Part shown: positions 53,571 through 64,000 of the stretch, piece after piece
Position numbering within the stretch: position 1 is the first letter of the stretch
How the letters are laid out: each line of letters begins with the position of its first letter
Assembly: GCF_010015585.1 (NCBI RefSeq)
Contig: NW_022985073.1
Location: 262,929 to 326,928 of the forward strand
Source of the DNA: Eremomyces bilateralis CBS 781.70
Lineage: Eukaryota; Ascomycota; Dothideomycetes; Eremomycetales; Eremomycetaceae
DNA: 64,000 bases
Direction: 5' to 3'
Position numbers and translations under genes: made by a program
The notes under the pieces: model-generated
What the model saw: the letters and a program-made list of their open reading frames with translations, nothing else
Database searches by the model: none
Told to the model about the DNA's origin: nothing

Positions 53571-54620
53571 CTGGGCACTGGCAGTGCTACCTCAGTAACC
53601 GAGTAGAGTCCATTCAAAGAAAGAAATATGTTCATAGGGTGTGGAATTTCTCGTGATACAAACTGTACCCCTCAAGGTGACAAGGTCCAGTGTGGCGGTG
53701 CACGGAAGTTTTTCTGCCCGATGACTGAAAGCCGATGTGTGGCTTGTGCCCAAGTCCCACTCGAGCCCACATGTCAGCTGAGTCTCAGATGAGAGTTCAT
53801 CTGAGATGGTCTGGTCTGCGCGTCAGGCCAAAATTTGATGCCTGGTGAGGCAACGACGCACAAATCTTCCTCAGCCGAACTCAGGTCTCTCAGATCAACT
53901 TCTACATTTCGCACTACATGTAGTTAGTTAATTCTTGTTGTGACTGTTTTTGTGTCGATATGAATTATTGATTGTATGATTATAAGCCAGTCCATGACAA
54001 GTCTATGAAATGCCACCCGCCCTTCTACCAACCATAACCAGAGAACTTATCCGATTCATCGATAATCACATCTTCTAACAGCCCCCTATCTATATATCCT
54101 GTCTTCGACGGGCTGAAGACCAGACGCTCTGTATTCGGGTTATGAAATATTTGCACATGGCAATGCACGCAGACGTCCCTAGTCCTTGAAACCCCAAGAG
54201 ATTTTGCCACATCAGCCTGAGCCGCCTTGATAGAGAGCATCAGCCCCTGAATTAATCGCTCCAGCCCGTTCATTCCTCCTAAAAACAGTGGCATGACCGC
54301 ATATAACGCAGGAGACTCCAGTTGTGTATACTAGCCAGCACAGCATCTTCCTCCCCATCCCCAGTTTATTCGTAGAGTGTGTATCTCCGTCAGATTCGGT
54401 CCGCTGAAAGTGCTGGTCGGTCTGAGATGGCTCGGATCAAGAACGACCTGCTCCGTTGGACCAAGTCAATATCCTATACTGTGGTAAAATTCCAGGAGCG
54501 TATGGCTGTAAAGGCTTCGGACAAATCTCCCATTCGTGGCTCTTTCTGGGGCGTCGGGTGCATTTCCCACGCATTATCCGCGATGAGGCTCCCTACCACT
54601 ACTCTAAAAGACCGGGAACG
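53571..54620. other. Intergenic
   Basis: 5' flank of BUD22 and 3' flank of the first C2H2 gene. An open frame of 89 codons at 54294-54025 (minus) begins with ATG and has no recognisable domain; it is not called. Confidence 0.4.
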
Positions 54621-55720
54621 TCATCCTTCACCGCTATGAAAATATCGGATATGCCTTTTCAAATTGTCCTTCCTTGAATAGCCCTTGGTACAACCTGGTT
54701 CCAAACATGGGAACTTTGGTGGCTGGTCCATATGGCTGGTCTTGTGTCTTTCCAAGTCCTTCGGATATTGGAAAGCCCTTTCACAGCCTGGATGAAGGCA
54801 ATGATGTCGTCGTTGTTGATGCCGCAGATGCTTTCTTCTTTTGTGGGTTCTGGTCGGAATAATTAGTCAGTAAGTACGACAAGTCTACACATGGAATCAA
54901 TAACCTACGTTAGCGCACTATTAATGTCGAATCGCTCCTCACACTCGTCGCAGGTATACCCATCCGCCTCCCGCGGCATGCGACGCCTAGAATCGGTCGG
55001 CAGCGAGATGCGTGCTGAGGTATCGACGGAGCCGATTCGGCTGGGGGAATCGGGAACAGTTTCAGCCATAGGATAAGGGATTGCTGGCGACATGATAACC
55101 GATGGATCGCCGTAAGTGCCATCTGGAGCCTCGTTGATCCCGACTGGCTTATTGTATATAATGTCGAGATCCTTCAGTCCCTCAGCGTCGGAGGCGAAGC
55201 TCGGGTCGTTCTCCCAGACGATGTCCATTGCTCTAAGATTCTGTATCGATCTCGAAGTGGGATTGGTCTTTCGCTTCTTCGAATGGTGCGGCTGCTCTTC
55301 GATCGTTGGTAGATAGAAGTGTTTCAGATTTCGATGTTCAGCACCAAACTGTGGGACGTCCGAAACCCATGTATTCAACGATCCAATGCTCATATGGGTG
55401 ATCTGCTGCATAGGCCGTCCGACAGGACTAAACCCCATATCATCGTTGTTATGAGATCCTGCATAATGCGAATTATCCGCAGAATACACGGAATACCCTT
55501 GATCTGCCGTCTGTGTTGATGGTCCTGCGGACGACACCTCATTATACATGCCATCGTAGACTCTTCTTGGGGGCTGTTGGAAGGGGTTGGTCGGAAACTT
55601 GGTGTCGAAATTCTCCCCGACCAGTGCTGCGTAGACCGCTTCGTCGAAAGATGAGAAATCGCAGGAAGCTTCAGGGTCGAGGACACCGAAACTGTTCTCG
55701 GAGCTGTTTAACCGAGACAT
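54621..55720 (-). CDS. C2H2 zinc-finger transcription factor, copy 1
   Basis: Two exons, 55720-54909 and 54849-54621, 346 residues, GT-AG intron in phase 2. The first about 260 residues are disordered and rich in Ser, Asn, Gln and Asp, with a KKRK nuclear signal. Three C2H2 fingers close the protein: CDECEERFDINSAL...HKRRKH across the intron, CLHPGCERAFQYPKDLERH and CLEPGCTKGYSRKDNLKRH. It is a nuclear regulator by architecture, target unknown. A related gene with the same intron position and an equally long last exon (229 bases) lies 5 kb away at 60061-61096, so the two are paralogues. The start at 55720 is the first ATG of the frame. Confidence 0.9.
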
Positions 55721-57494
55721 TGCGCTCGGTCGCCGGAAATGGGGTCCGTTGACGGTCAAGACAAGGCGGCGCGACGGTGTCTGCCTGAATTAAAACCGTT
55801 GCGGATATGAGTCCCTAAAATGAGGCTGGTCTGAGGACTCGACGACCAAATCAATGCAGAGGCCAAATGGAGAAACGTGTAACTCCTAAACTATCAAATC
55901 ACTCTTCAAACGAAACCAAAATAGAGAAATTGGATACTCCCGTAGTTGTGAAAACGAGGCATTTGGGCATGACAACGCATCGACGCCGAGGAGGCCGCTG
56001 AGATTGACTCCTTCGAGTACGTAAGTGTTCACACTTCTCTGTTCCGACCTTCGCCCTTTGGAGCTCATAGCTCCATTGGGCAATTGGGGTCAGAACTCAT
56101 TGTTGAAGCTTTGGAGGGAACCTTACGGAAAAGTGCGAACTTGATGAACTCGGTGAGGGACTCGACGGAATCTGTACAGACTCGGAATTTCAGACAACGA
56201 GCAGCGGCAGCGCTTCCCTTATGAATTGACGCTTTAATGAGATCCGTCCATCTGTTGAGCGCAATTGGCGCCCATCTTGACGCCACAAGCGATAACAACA
56301 TCAACTGATCCTTGAGCTCAAGTGCAGTGATGGCGTGGTACTGCCCCTCTATTCTATATACAATGGTATCGGCAAGCATGTCCGATATCGAGGCAGCCCA
56401 ACTGCTGAAAGGCTCATCATCCTGTTGTATTCTCATCGGAGAAGACTTCGAAGAGCTCGAGACAAAAGTAAAGGCATCTAAGATAGTATATGAAGCTGAA
56501 ATGTTTGCTGCGGAATATATTTGCAGTTCCTCACGCCAGAGATGTTCCTGGTGGCTCCTTAAATACTCCAGCTTGGGCTAGGTCCTATGGGGGCGAAGTC
56601 TGTGCGTTCCTGGAATCAAAACAATGAAACATGAAACATCCAAGTTCAACGACATGCGTCCAACACGATACAATGAAAGGACTGCAAATCGAGTCTGAGG
56701 ACCGTATCATGGCTGGGGATGGCTCATCCTTAAATACTAAGGCCAACAGACCGTGATTTATCCATTGTCTCATCCATTCCCTTACCGAGTCCGCCATCGG
56801 CGAGAGATAGAGCCAATCCTACAGGTTCCGGAAACAGCCTGCAGTTCCCCGGCTGTCAAAGGTCCTGCTGCATCACGAATTGGGCGTCAACCGGTTGAGC
56901 CCAAGGGCGATAAACATGCTGTATACGGCCTCGTTCCTTATGACAACTTTGACCTCGTGCTATTGAGCGTCCTATCAAATCTCTCTCTTATAAGCTGCGA
57001 CTTCCGATTCGTTCGACAACGGAAACCAGCACATCTTGAAGACGTCCACGTCACCGGAAACCTAACGCCATGGATGCGTGATAATGCAAAGAATCATCCG
57101 GGGTGAACGAAATAGATGGACGCACTTGACACACGCCCCCTGCCAACATAAAGATGGAAAATATAATGATCCGCTTGGCTGGAAGGGATATAATAAGGAA
57201 ACGCTGTGAGATTTTGAAACACTGGAGATATGCTTCCAGGATCAATATTACCTACTCTCATAGACGATCGAAGTGGTTAGAATCGATGGCACTGCGCCGT
57301 TGATGCCCTCCCCCAGCCTGTCTGAACGGAGAGTTGTATCAGACTAACTAGCGTTGCTGGAGAGCAAAGAAACGATAGTGTTTTCCATGCCCTGGAATTA
57401 TGCGTCAAGACTACCAATTTCATCTTCCGTCAGCGAACTTTTTGCATTGGCTAATCTAAACGTAGCCCGTCTCTATTGAGATAGTCCTTTGATG
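55721..57494. other. Gene-poor interval
   Basis: One minus-strand frame of 123 codons with ATG at 56436 (to 56065) has an ordinary residue mix but no family I know; not called. A plus-strand frame at 56753-57106 lacks an ATG. No transposon recognised. Confidence 0.4.
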
Positions 57495-57990
57495 TCAGTG
57501 GGACTGCTGGCAGATTGTCAGTCGCTCAATCTGCTGGTGAGCCACCTCAAGTTTGAGGCTCATACGCGCTTCTCGGAGACCCACGTCTGCCTTCAACGCT
57601 GCGAGCTCATCTTTCAGGTCCATATGCGCTTTTTCTCGGAGACTCTCATCCTTCTTCAATGCTACAAGCTCGTCTTTCAGGTCCATTCGCGCTTCTCGGA
57701 GACTCGTGTTCCGCAAGCCGTTGGTGCTCATATTGGAGGATCCCATAGTCCTCCTTCAGACTCTCAAGCTCATTCTTGAGCATCATCATCTGTGCCTTCA
57801 ATCCCAGTTCTGGTTTCTTGGTGGCCTGACCGTCAACCACTCCCGTCCCATCCACTTCATCCACGTCACGCTTTCTCTTCCTTAGTGTAGTAACATCGGA
57901 TGTCTCAGCAGCTCCCCAAATGATGGCACCCCCTTTCTGAGTCCAGTCATTGCTGCCCGGGTGTTTGAAGGCAACACCGAAGGACTCTCG
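57495..57990 (-). pseudogene. Coiled-coil gene remnant with tandem repeats
   Basis: The minus strand from about 57990 reads ESFGVAFKHPGSNDWTQKGG, then a basic RKRKRDVDEVDG segment. A coiled coil follows (GLKAQMMMLKNELESLKEDY). Near 57740 the signal moves by one base to a frame that continues heptads: LREARMDLKDELVALKKDES and two more units, ending with QQIERLTICQQSH and a stop at 57495. The one-base shift inside continuous coiled coil suggests a broken gene. No ATG start is seen. The upstream limit may be an exon start after a TAG acceptor near 57996. Such coiled-coil tails occur beside repetitive DNA in Eurotiales, but I cannot name the family. Confidence 0.55.
57561..57700. repeat. Tandem repeat, 60-63 bp period
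   Basis: Units begin CATACGCGCT (57561), CATATGCGCT (57621) and CATTCGCGCT (57684). On the minus strand they encode LREARM/LREKAHM plus LKDEL heptad units of a coiled coil. Confidence 0.8.
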
Positions 57991-58403
57991 ACCCTAACTA
58001 TAATAAGTTATAATCTTATCCAGTAATACCTTCTAATTAGTCATTACAATGACACAGAGGCGTAATTATCACATAGCGAATGATTTTGGGAAAGATGGCA
58101 AAAAAAAGAAAGAAAAAGAAAAATCTAGCCTAGCCAAGTTCGAACTCATGGACTTTTGCACATACCCTATATATATCTTTGCCCTTATATCTCTCATAAT
58201 TAATAATAAGAATCAATTTAACGTACTATCTGGATCCCTTTCGGGTCTATGAGCACGGTATTCTATCTGATCTGCCGCGGGCAAAAGTTTCCCTGTAGCC
58301 CTGAGGCTGGGAGTACATAAAATCCCGTCTCCTCCCTTTAGTAGACTATCTTAAACGCTTTCATCTTTCTGTACGAGTCGGTGTTTCCGCCTACGCGGAG
58401 AGC

Positions 58404-59231
58404 TTATTCTGGCACATCGTGGAGGAGCTGGAACGGTTTCCAGTCCTCTATTACCTCCATCTCAACTTCCTTGGCCACCCGGTATTGCTCTAGATCTCCC
58501 CGATCGATCAGCCACCTTGCTGCGTGGCGCACATTGTCCCCGTCATGCAGTACCCTCTTAAAGTCCGTTGTTCCAGCTCGTTGGAGGAGCGCGATCCTCT
58601 GGTCGGTCCGCTGCGGGCAAAACGCAAGGAGATGGTAGAGAGACTGCCGGGGGGCACCGCACTCACACGCGGGGTGGATTCCAGGGACACCAATTTTCGC
58701 GAGCCATCCTTTAACTCCAACTACCTCAGTCCGTAGTGCCATAAGCGCCGAGGCCTCGTGTTTCTGAAGGCCATCGAACCGGTTAAGGCACTGGGTTTCC
58801 CACGGATCCTTCCATGTCCTTGCTCTCCTTCCTGGTTTAGCCGCTTCGGCTTGCCATCTCTCCCTCCATTTCGCCCAATACTCATCCTGGATCATCCTGT
58901 GCGGACCTGTTCGCTGTTGTGCCTGGTATCCCCTATCTGGTTCGGGCCGGGAAAATAGAAGTTTCTCATACTGGGTCCGGAGAGCACATATTGCGGGTTC
59001 AGGTTTAGACCGGACCGGGCGGGGTCGGCCTCGAGTTCGTCTCGGGGGAGCGGAGGCAGCATCCCAGTCCTGCACCAGGGCTCCTTTAATCTGGGTAGTC
59101 ACCTTATGGGAGTTCGTCGATGCTGCTCTTTGAGCGGCCCGCTCTTGGATGTAGAGTTCGATTGGGGGAACGTCCGCCTCTCTCTCAAGCACGGCGATTG
59201 GTGTCCGTTCGTAAGCCTCGAAATCTCTCAT
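58404..59231 (-). mobile_element. 5'-truncated LINE (Tad-like), ORF2 C-terminus
   Basis: A 275-codon open frame carries the C-terminal end of a fungal non-LTR retrotransposon ORF2. It starts with YERTPIAVLEREADVPPIEL (the end of the RNase H region). Then comes a basic linker (RRTRGRPRPVRSKPEP) and QDEYWAKWRERWQ. After WLAKIGVPGIHPACECG is a CCHC-like knuckle (CECGAPRQSLYHLLAFC) and an ending after RWLIDRGDLEQYRV. Endonuclease and reverse transcriptase are absent, so the copy is truncated at its 5' end near 59240, as usual for LINE insertions. The frame is still open over the whole remaining part, so the insertion may be fairly young. The 3' UTR probably runs on to about 58100. Confidence 0.85.
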
Positions 59232-60060
59232 AATTAACTAGTAGTAATATTTACTTTGGCTAGCATCAAGTGCTCATCTCACAGGTGGCTGAAAAAAAGG
59301 AAATAAAACGACTAAGGTCGGATTCGAACATATGAGATTGGACGCTTTCCCTGGGCGGCTTTTTCAATCATGCGCGAACCATAAGGGGAGACGAACCACT
59401 AACGATATGGGGTATCACTCGACCAACCATGGATATGTACATGGCCTGGATGTGGATATCACAATCACACGAGAGCAACATTGAGAGTTATCTAGGGATC
59501 CATAACTTGCTAGCATCTCAGCAGTGCGCCTTCATTCCCCCAATTACCAGTCTGTTAACAGCAGTTGGTCGTTCAACGTTCCAGCTCCCACCAGCCACTC
59601 TCCTCCACTGAACGCTACCGCGAACTAGGGGGAACTGGTATCAGATCTATTCGTCCCCATCGTCCGAAACTTTGTTGAGTTTTCAGAGATTCCGGCCTCC
59701 ACTGTAGAAAATCGCGGGGCCACCGAACGACCACATTGCCAACAACATAACAGTCAGATCGCAGTTCAGCCCTCGAGCGATACAGGTGGAGAACATTGAG
59801 AGGGATGACATAGCTACCAGCAGTCTCAAAAGCAGACGCAAGTGTATCAAAGCCTCCATCAATAAACAAAACAATGAGCGGTCGACGGCGTCAAGACAGA
59901 TGAACACAGACAGTGTGAGCCTGCCAACCGTTCAACTCAATGGCCGTTGCCACTGTCCGTACTCCTGAGAGTCGCTTTCTTGGTCTCCTTGATTGAATAA
60001 CCACCATATCCTACCCTATCATGTGTTCTATTTCAAATTTCCCGAGAAGCATAGCTCAAC
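59232..60060. other. Intergenic
   Basis: The minus strand at about 59335-59284 contains a tRNA-like TTCGAATCC followed by T-rich sequence without a pairing 5' half. No gene recognised. Confidence 0.4.
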
Positions 60061-61096
60061 CTATACTCTTACCTGATGCGCATCTTTTAGGTGTCTTCCG
60101 AGATTGTCTTTCCGTAAATATTCCTTGGAGCAAATCTCGCAGCGGTATAGCGGCCGGCCGGCAGGATAGTGAGAGTGCATGTGCTTCTCGAGGTCTTTTG
60201 GATAGTAGAAACTCTTGTTGCAATTGGGCTCCAGGCATTTGTGCTCCCGTTCTGTTTTCGGGGAGTGTCGCTTCTTATGTGTTCTTCGTCTGAAGTTAGC
60301 TAATGTTTGATAGCATGATACAGTAGAGTACGGAGGCATACGTAAGATCGCACTCTCTGTTGAACTTCTTTGGGCAGGTATCACACGCATAGCCGTTTTC
60401 TATCCATGGGTTCCGTCGACTTCGTTTCGAGCTCTTTACTGTCGTCCAACCGGTGTCATCATCGACGTTACTACTGGCGAGAGGAATTGCCGGTGAAACC
60501 ACTCCAAGACGTGGATCCAAGTTCTCCGGACCTGGCGCAGGAATAGGCGGAAAAACGACGTCTGACGAAGGATCAGTAAGAGGAGCTCGGTCGAACCCCC
60601 AAACATCATATTGTTCGCCAAATCCAGGGTGGGGAATCGAAGAAAACGGATTTTCTACATCCGCCAGCGCAACTGTCCCAGGGGGCAGGTCCTGGGACAG
60701 GTCCCTTTTTCGTCCGAGGTCTGCACTGGTGTACAGTCCTTCACTCCAGAGCGGAATGCTTCTCTCATCGAAAGGCAACGGCAAGTGAAACCCTCCAGAT
60801 CCAGCAGCCCATGAGCCATCATAGTGCGATTGCGACTGAGGCGAGAAGACTAGTTCCGAGTACAGCTTTTCTCCGGTGTGGAATGAAGGGCCAGTTGAAG
60901 GGGGAGTGTAATAGCTCCTGCTGTTACAGAGAGGAGTCGTTGGGAAGGGGGAATAGGAAGGGGCGGCATCCTTCGACGTTGTGGGGCCAGCACGCCGCCG
61001 CCGAGGACGCCGGGTCTTCGATTTTATGTTCTGCTCTGGGTTTCGATCCGGCCTCAGAGCGTCGAATCGGTTCGAAAAGGGTTGTTCCCCAGCCAT
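60061..61096 (-). CDS. C2H2 zinc-finger transcription factor, copy 2
   Basis: Two exons, 61096-60342 and 60289-60061, 327 residues. The intron is GT-AG and phase 2, cut after the Leu of the first finger exactly as in the paralogue at 54621-55720. The N-terminal part is disordered with a basic cluster (KTRRPRRRRAG) that could act as a nuclear signal. Fingers are YACDTCPKKFNRECDL...HKKRH, CLEPNCNKSFYYPKDLEKH and CEICSKEYLRKDNLGRH. The protein ends DAHQVRV; a donor-like GTAAGAG overlaps that end, so a further exon cannot be excluded, but the equal length of the last exon in both copies supports this stop. Likely a nuclear regulator, target unknown. Confidence 0.9.
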
Positions 61097-62172
61097 ACCT
61101 AGTCCACAGCCGGGAATGGACAGTCACGGCGGTGTAGAAGGCCGAAATTAGGCGGGTGATGGCGGAGTGTGCAAGGCGTGGAAGCTCCGGATCTGGTCCG
61201 CCGCCTTTTTGGTCGAACGAACACTCGACAGGTGATAGGACGACTGCGAAAAAGTTATAGGTCTGTATATCGGCGGTATCGAAGCCTTACAGCCGTTCGT
61301 CTCCTCCTAATTGCAACTTTTTAAAAGATAAGTTCACCTTCAAGAGTCAAAGTTATTTACACCGAAAGGTTGGAGTCCGCCAGTAACATCCAGCCAATGA
61401 TGGGGCGCTAGAACATCTCGCCAATCACACAGCAATTCGGGCGTTAATCCCCTCTTCTATCCCGAGATAGAGAAGCAAGCCAAACTTAGCGGAGTAAGCT
61501 GGACAGTAAATGCAGCGAAGACTTGAAGAATGAAATGCCTCCAACTGAGGTCATTGCTCAGCGTAACAAGTACGGACTTTAGAATACTCAATCGCGGGTT
61601 TGGAATGGTGAACCTTCTTCGGAGATACTCCGTACATGATGCCCATTACTGCTATTGGTGCTACCCTTTGCCACCTTTGACACAATGCATTCCCCGGAGC
61701 GGTCGACCTGTGGGGAGCTTTGGCCTGCATGGGGTCGGGAGCCCGAGGCCAATGTGAATGTCATTTGATGTGGTCAAGATTATCAACAAGAGGCTGGCCG
61801 TTGTCAACATGTCGAACGGTTTCTCGCTAGATATCCACCACTCGGTTGAAACAAAGTTTGATTTTCTACTTGTACAAAGGTAATCGCATATATGTAAACA
61901 GAACGTATAATGAAACAGATCACGAAACAAAGAACAAGGACTCAAGGAGCGTGGACGTGGTACACGACCCACATCTTGACTCCACTAAAGAAAGCCAATT
62001 TCAACGTCCCTCCACCTTTCGTTGATCTTGATGCGAATTCTTCCAACTAGATAGCTGGTCTTTCCGAAGAAAAGAATATGCTAATCAAACTCTGGCAATG
62101 CGAGATATGCATCAGGCCTCATGAATATCTCTCCGTTTTCAACGGTCAACCCTAGTCTTGATATGTTCTCTC
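61097..62172. other. Intergenic
   Basis: 5' flank of the C2H2 copy 2 gene. Short open frames only. No RNA gene or repeat recognised. Confidence 0.4.
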
Positions 62173-62789
62173 CTATGTTCTGTGTGACGCCCCTTGCTTA
62201 CGATGGAGCGGTTTCTTCTTCTTGATAGTAGGGCCTTTCTCAGCGAAATAAATTTCAGCTTTGTCGATGCTTTGCCAAACATCGGAGTCCATATACGAAG
62301 CCATCTCTTTTATGCGCTTTTCCAGTCTTTCTGCCTGAGATTGGCGCCGGTGGATCCCGATGGTCCTTGAAGTGCGTCGCTGAAAGATTGCAAACTCGTC
62401 GTTCGCCCGCGTTGCCATTATATCTGCAACCTCGTTCCCTTCAACACCTATATGCCCTTTGATCCACCGGAGGTCGACAGTGCGCCAAGGGACGCCAGGT
62501 CTGCACAGACGAGGATCTGGCATATTAGGCTGCCTTTAACGTGTTGAGTTGTGGAGCACATGGTTTTCCCAACTACATTGCCATGATATCGTCGAGGATA
62601 GGCACGGCATCTATGAAGATGATGGCAGCGAAAGGTTTTGAATTGGCCTAAAAGGTATCCCAATTGGTCTGCAATGCCGTCTCTAGAGCCTTCAGGACTC
62701 CTAATGTCTCGCTCTCCCCTGAGTGAAGCCCACGGTTTGTTTAGATGGCTCCGTGCATCATCTAACTGAGCGTTTGAAAAGCCTTGCAC
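62173..62789 (-). mobile_element. LINE RNase H domain fragment
   Basis: The minus strand holds a degenerate RNase H region. A frame around 62700 reads SETLGVLKALETALQTNW (helix with the catalytic Glu). FIDAVPILDD follows near 62610. The clear end is VDLRWIKGHIGVEGNEVAD (catalytic His and Asp) near 62465. After this, charged sequence runs to a stop at 62173. Several stops and frame changes separate the pieces. The pattern matches the RNase H of fungal Tad-type LINEs. It does not overlap in content with the copy at 58404, so it is a separate old fragment. Confidence 0.65.
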
Positions 62790-64000
62790 ACTTTAATGGA
62801 ACCAACCATGCAATGGAGGACGAAATTGGACACCGGGCAATTTTGTGGTATCCGCAGAACTAGCTAGTTAATTATACATGTATTATGGCTCTAAGCCTGT
62901 TTTTCTAATCCTCTAGAGTGAGTCGCGATGGCGCATTTTTTGATCGTATTCTTGTACTTGTTCATTTTTTTCGTTCTGACTTTGGGTCGAGCCACGTTCT
63001 GGTTATCGGTGGTTGCGGTGTTTGGGGATCTGCTTGAGAGCGCAGCTTTTCGTATTGTGGTATGTTCATGTTGTACAAAATGGCGACCTGCGGAGGGAAA
63101 ATGTTGCGGGAAAGTGTTGGTGAGATGTGTAGAAATGGGTGATTTGACTTATAATTATGATATACATTATTGATGTTGTGCTTGAATAAAAATTGAAGAC
63201 TGCTCTAGGCCGTCAAGGGGTGAATGAATTTGATGATGCTACACTTTCGACAGACCCCAAGCCACGGAAATGGGGAACCATATAAATATACCTGACTAGA
63301 CCGAGCATGATATGAGCAGAATCTATATTATCTCAAATGGCTGTCAAGCTAAATAGGTTAAGGAACCAGGAATTTGTGAGCCCAGGGGGTTTGCTTCAGG
63401 GTCACCAATTTCGTCCATCTGTAACAATCAAGCGAAGGCCGTTGGCTTATCTAAGTAGTAGTGTTCTAAAGGTTTTTTAAATAGCAAGCTCTGACACACT
63501 CGATTATATATTCTTTTGAAATTTCAGGGCTGTCGAATTTCTGAACATCATGGCCGTGAGGGACGAAGTACACTTCCCCAGTAGCTTTTGCAAAAAATGG
63601 CTATCTTTACCTCAAATTTACGAAATTGTAGACTAACATTGAGATTTGATTGGTATTAGAAACATTTGTCTGAAGCCGTGCATGGCCTTTCCGGTTACCA
63701 CCAGTGGTACTAATAGTGCTTTTTGGCCCAAAGCGTTGCAGACAGGGTTTCAAGTTTTGCGCTCCGGTAGAACTAAAACTGAAGGAATCTTGCCATGACC
63801 GCCTTGCCAGAAAACGACCCAGAATTCTGCATAACTAGGTACATCTTGATCCTTGGCAGGCAATAAAACTGTTGTTTCAGTGCCAATGACGCCTCAAGCG
63901 CGGAGAGTCAGAGTAGCTTGTAAGGCTGCTAAACGCCTATGAAATGATTTCAAAGATACATAGAATGAGAAATGCTCTGCTAGGGTCCTAGGGGACGTAA
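62790..64000. other. Gene-poor right end
   Basis: An 81-codon plus-strand frame at 62928-63173 begins with a hydrophobic stretch (FLIVFLYLFIFFVLTLG) and has several Cys, but no family and AT-rich codons; it is not called. Nothing else is recognised up to the window end. Confidence 0.4.

Noticed and set aside
54025-54294. 89-codon minus-strand frame
   Set aside because: ATG present but no family, neighbours or splice sites to support it.
56065-56436. 123-codon minus-strand frame
   Set aside because: Ordinary residue mix but no recognisable domain; could be a small unknown gene, not enough to call.
62928-63173. 81-codon frame with hydrophobic start and several Cys
   Set aside because: AT-rich codons unlike real genes here, no family.

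Overview
The window looks like nuclear DNA of a filamentous ascomycete, most likely Eurotiales (Aspergillus/Penicillium-like). It has compact genes on both strands, introns mostly of 45-130 bases with GT(or GC)-AG ends, and a set of conserved fungal proteins: ARV1, RAD14/XPA, ATG13, the complex I 30-kDa subunit, NOT4, BUD22 and mitochondrial bL33. It also carries a NACHT-ankyrin gene and transposon remnants of kinds common in that group. No virus, bacterial operon, CRISPR array, rRNA or intact tRNA was seen. Exon coordinates were worked out by hand from splice sites and checked for phase.

Layout. 0-6.2 kb: the 3' part of an unknown gene cut by the left edge, ARV1 (lipid/sterol transport), and a charged His-rich DUF8035-type protein. 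8.7-15 kb: a small secreted Thr/Ser/His-rich protein, two poorly known genes on the minus strand that both look damaged (an in-frame stop in one, a frame change in the other), a 20-bp perfect palindrome, and RAD14. 15.5-22.5 kb: a 770-residue secreted Cys/His-rich protein, a membrane-anchored double-psi beta-barrel (expansin-like) protein, and an RNF216-like RBR ubiquitin ligase with an unusual hydrophobic insertion. 23-29.2 kb: an accessory stretch with an acidic broken ORF, a decayed NACHT-ankyrin gene, a truncated Tc1/mariner element and a tannase-family gene with one frame break. 29.7-38 kb: mitochondrial bL33, a 1444-residue coiled-coil protein, and a peroxisomal acyl-CoA ligase. 39.6-53.6 kb: a dense housekeeping block of a RING-H2 protein, ATG13, the complex I 30-kDa subunit, NOT4 with a second coding block that may be its C-terminal half, and BUD22. 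54.6-64 kb: two paralogous C2H2 zinc-finger genes bracketing a coiled-coil gene remnant and a 5'-truncated LINE, then a second LINE RNase H fragment and a gene-poor right end.

Functional themes. Three proteins are RING-type ligases (RBR, RING-H2, NOT4). ATG13 and the peroxisomal ligase belong to autophagy and lipid metabolism. RAD14 is nucleotide excision repair. Nothing suggests a secondary-metabolite cluster. The most interesting leads are the RBR ligase with a membrane insertion, the duplicated C2H2 pair with an identically placed intron, the metal-ligand-rich secreted protein, two GC-AG introns, and a run of genes whose breaks are stop codons that a C-to-T change could have made, which fits old RIP-type mutation.
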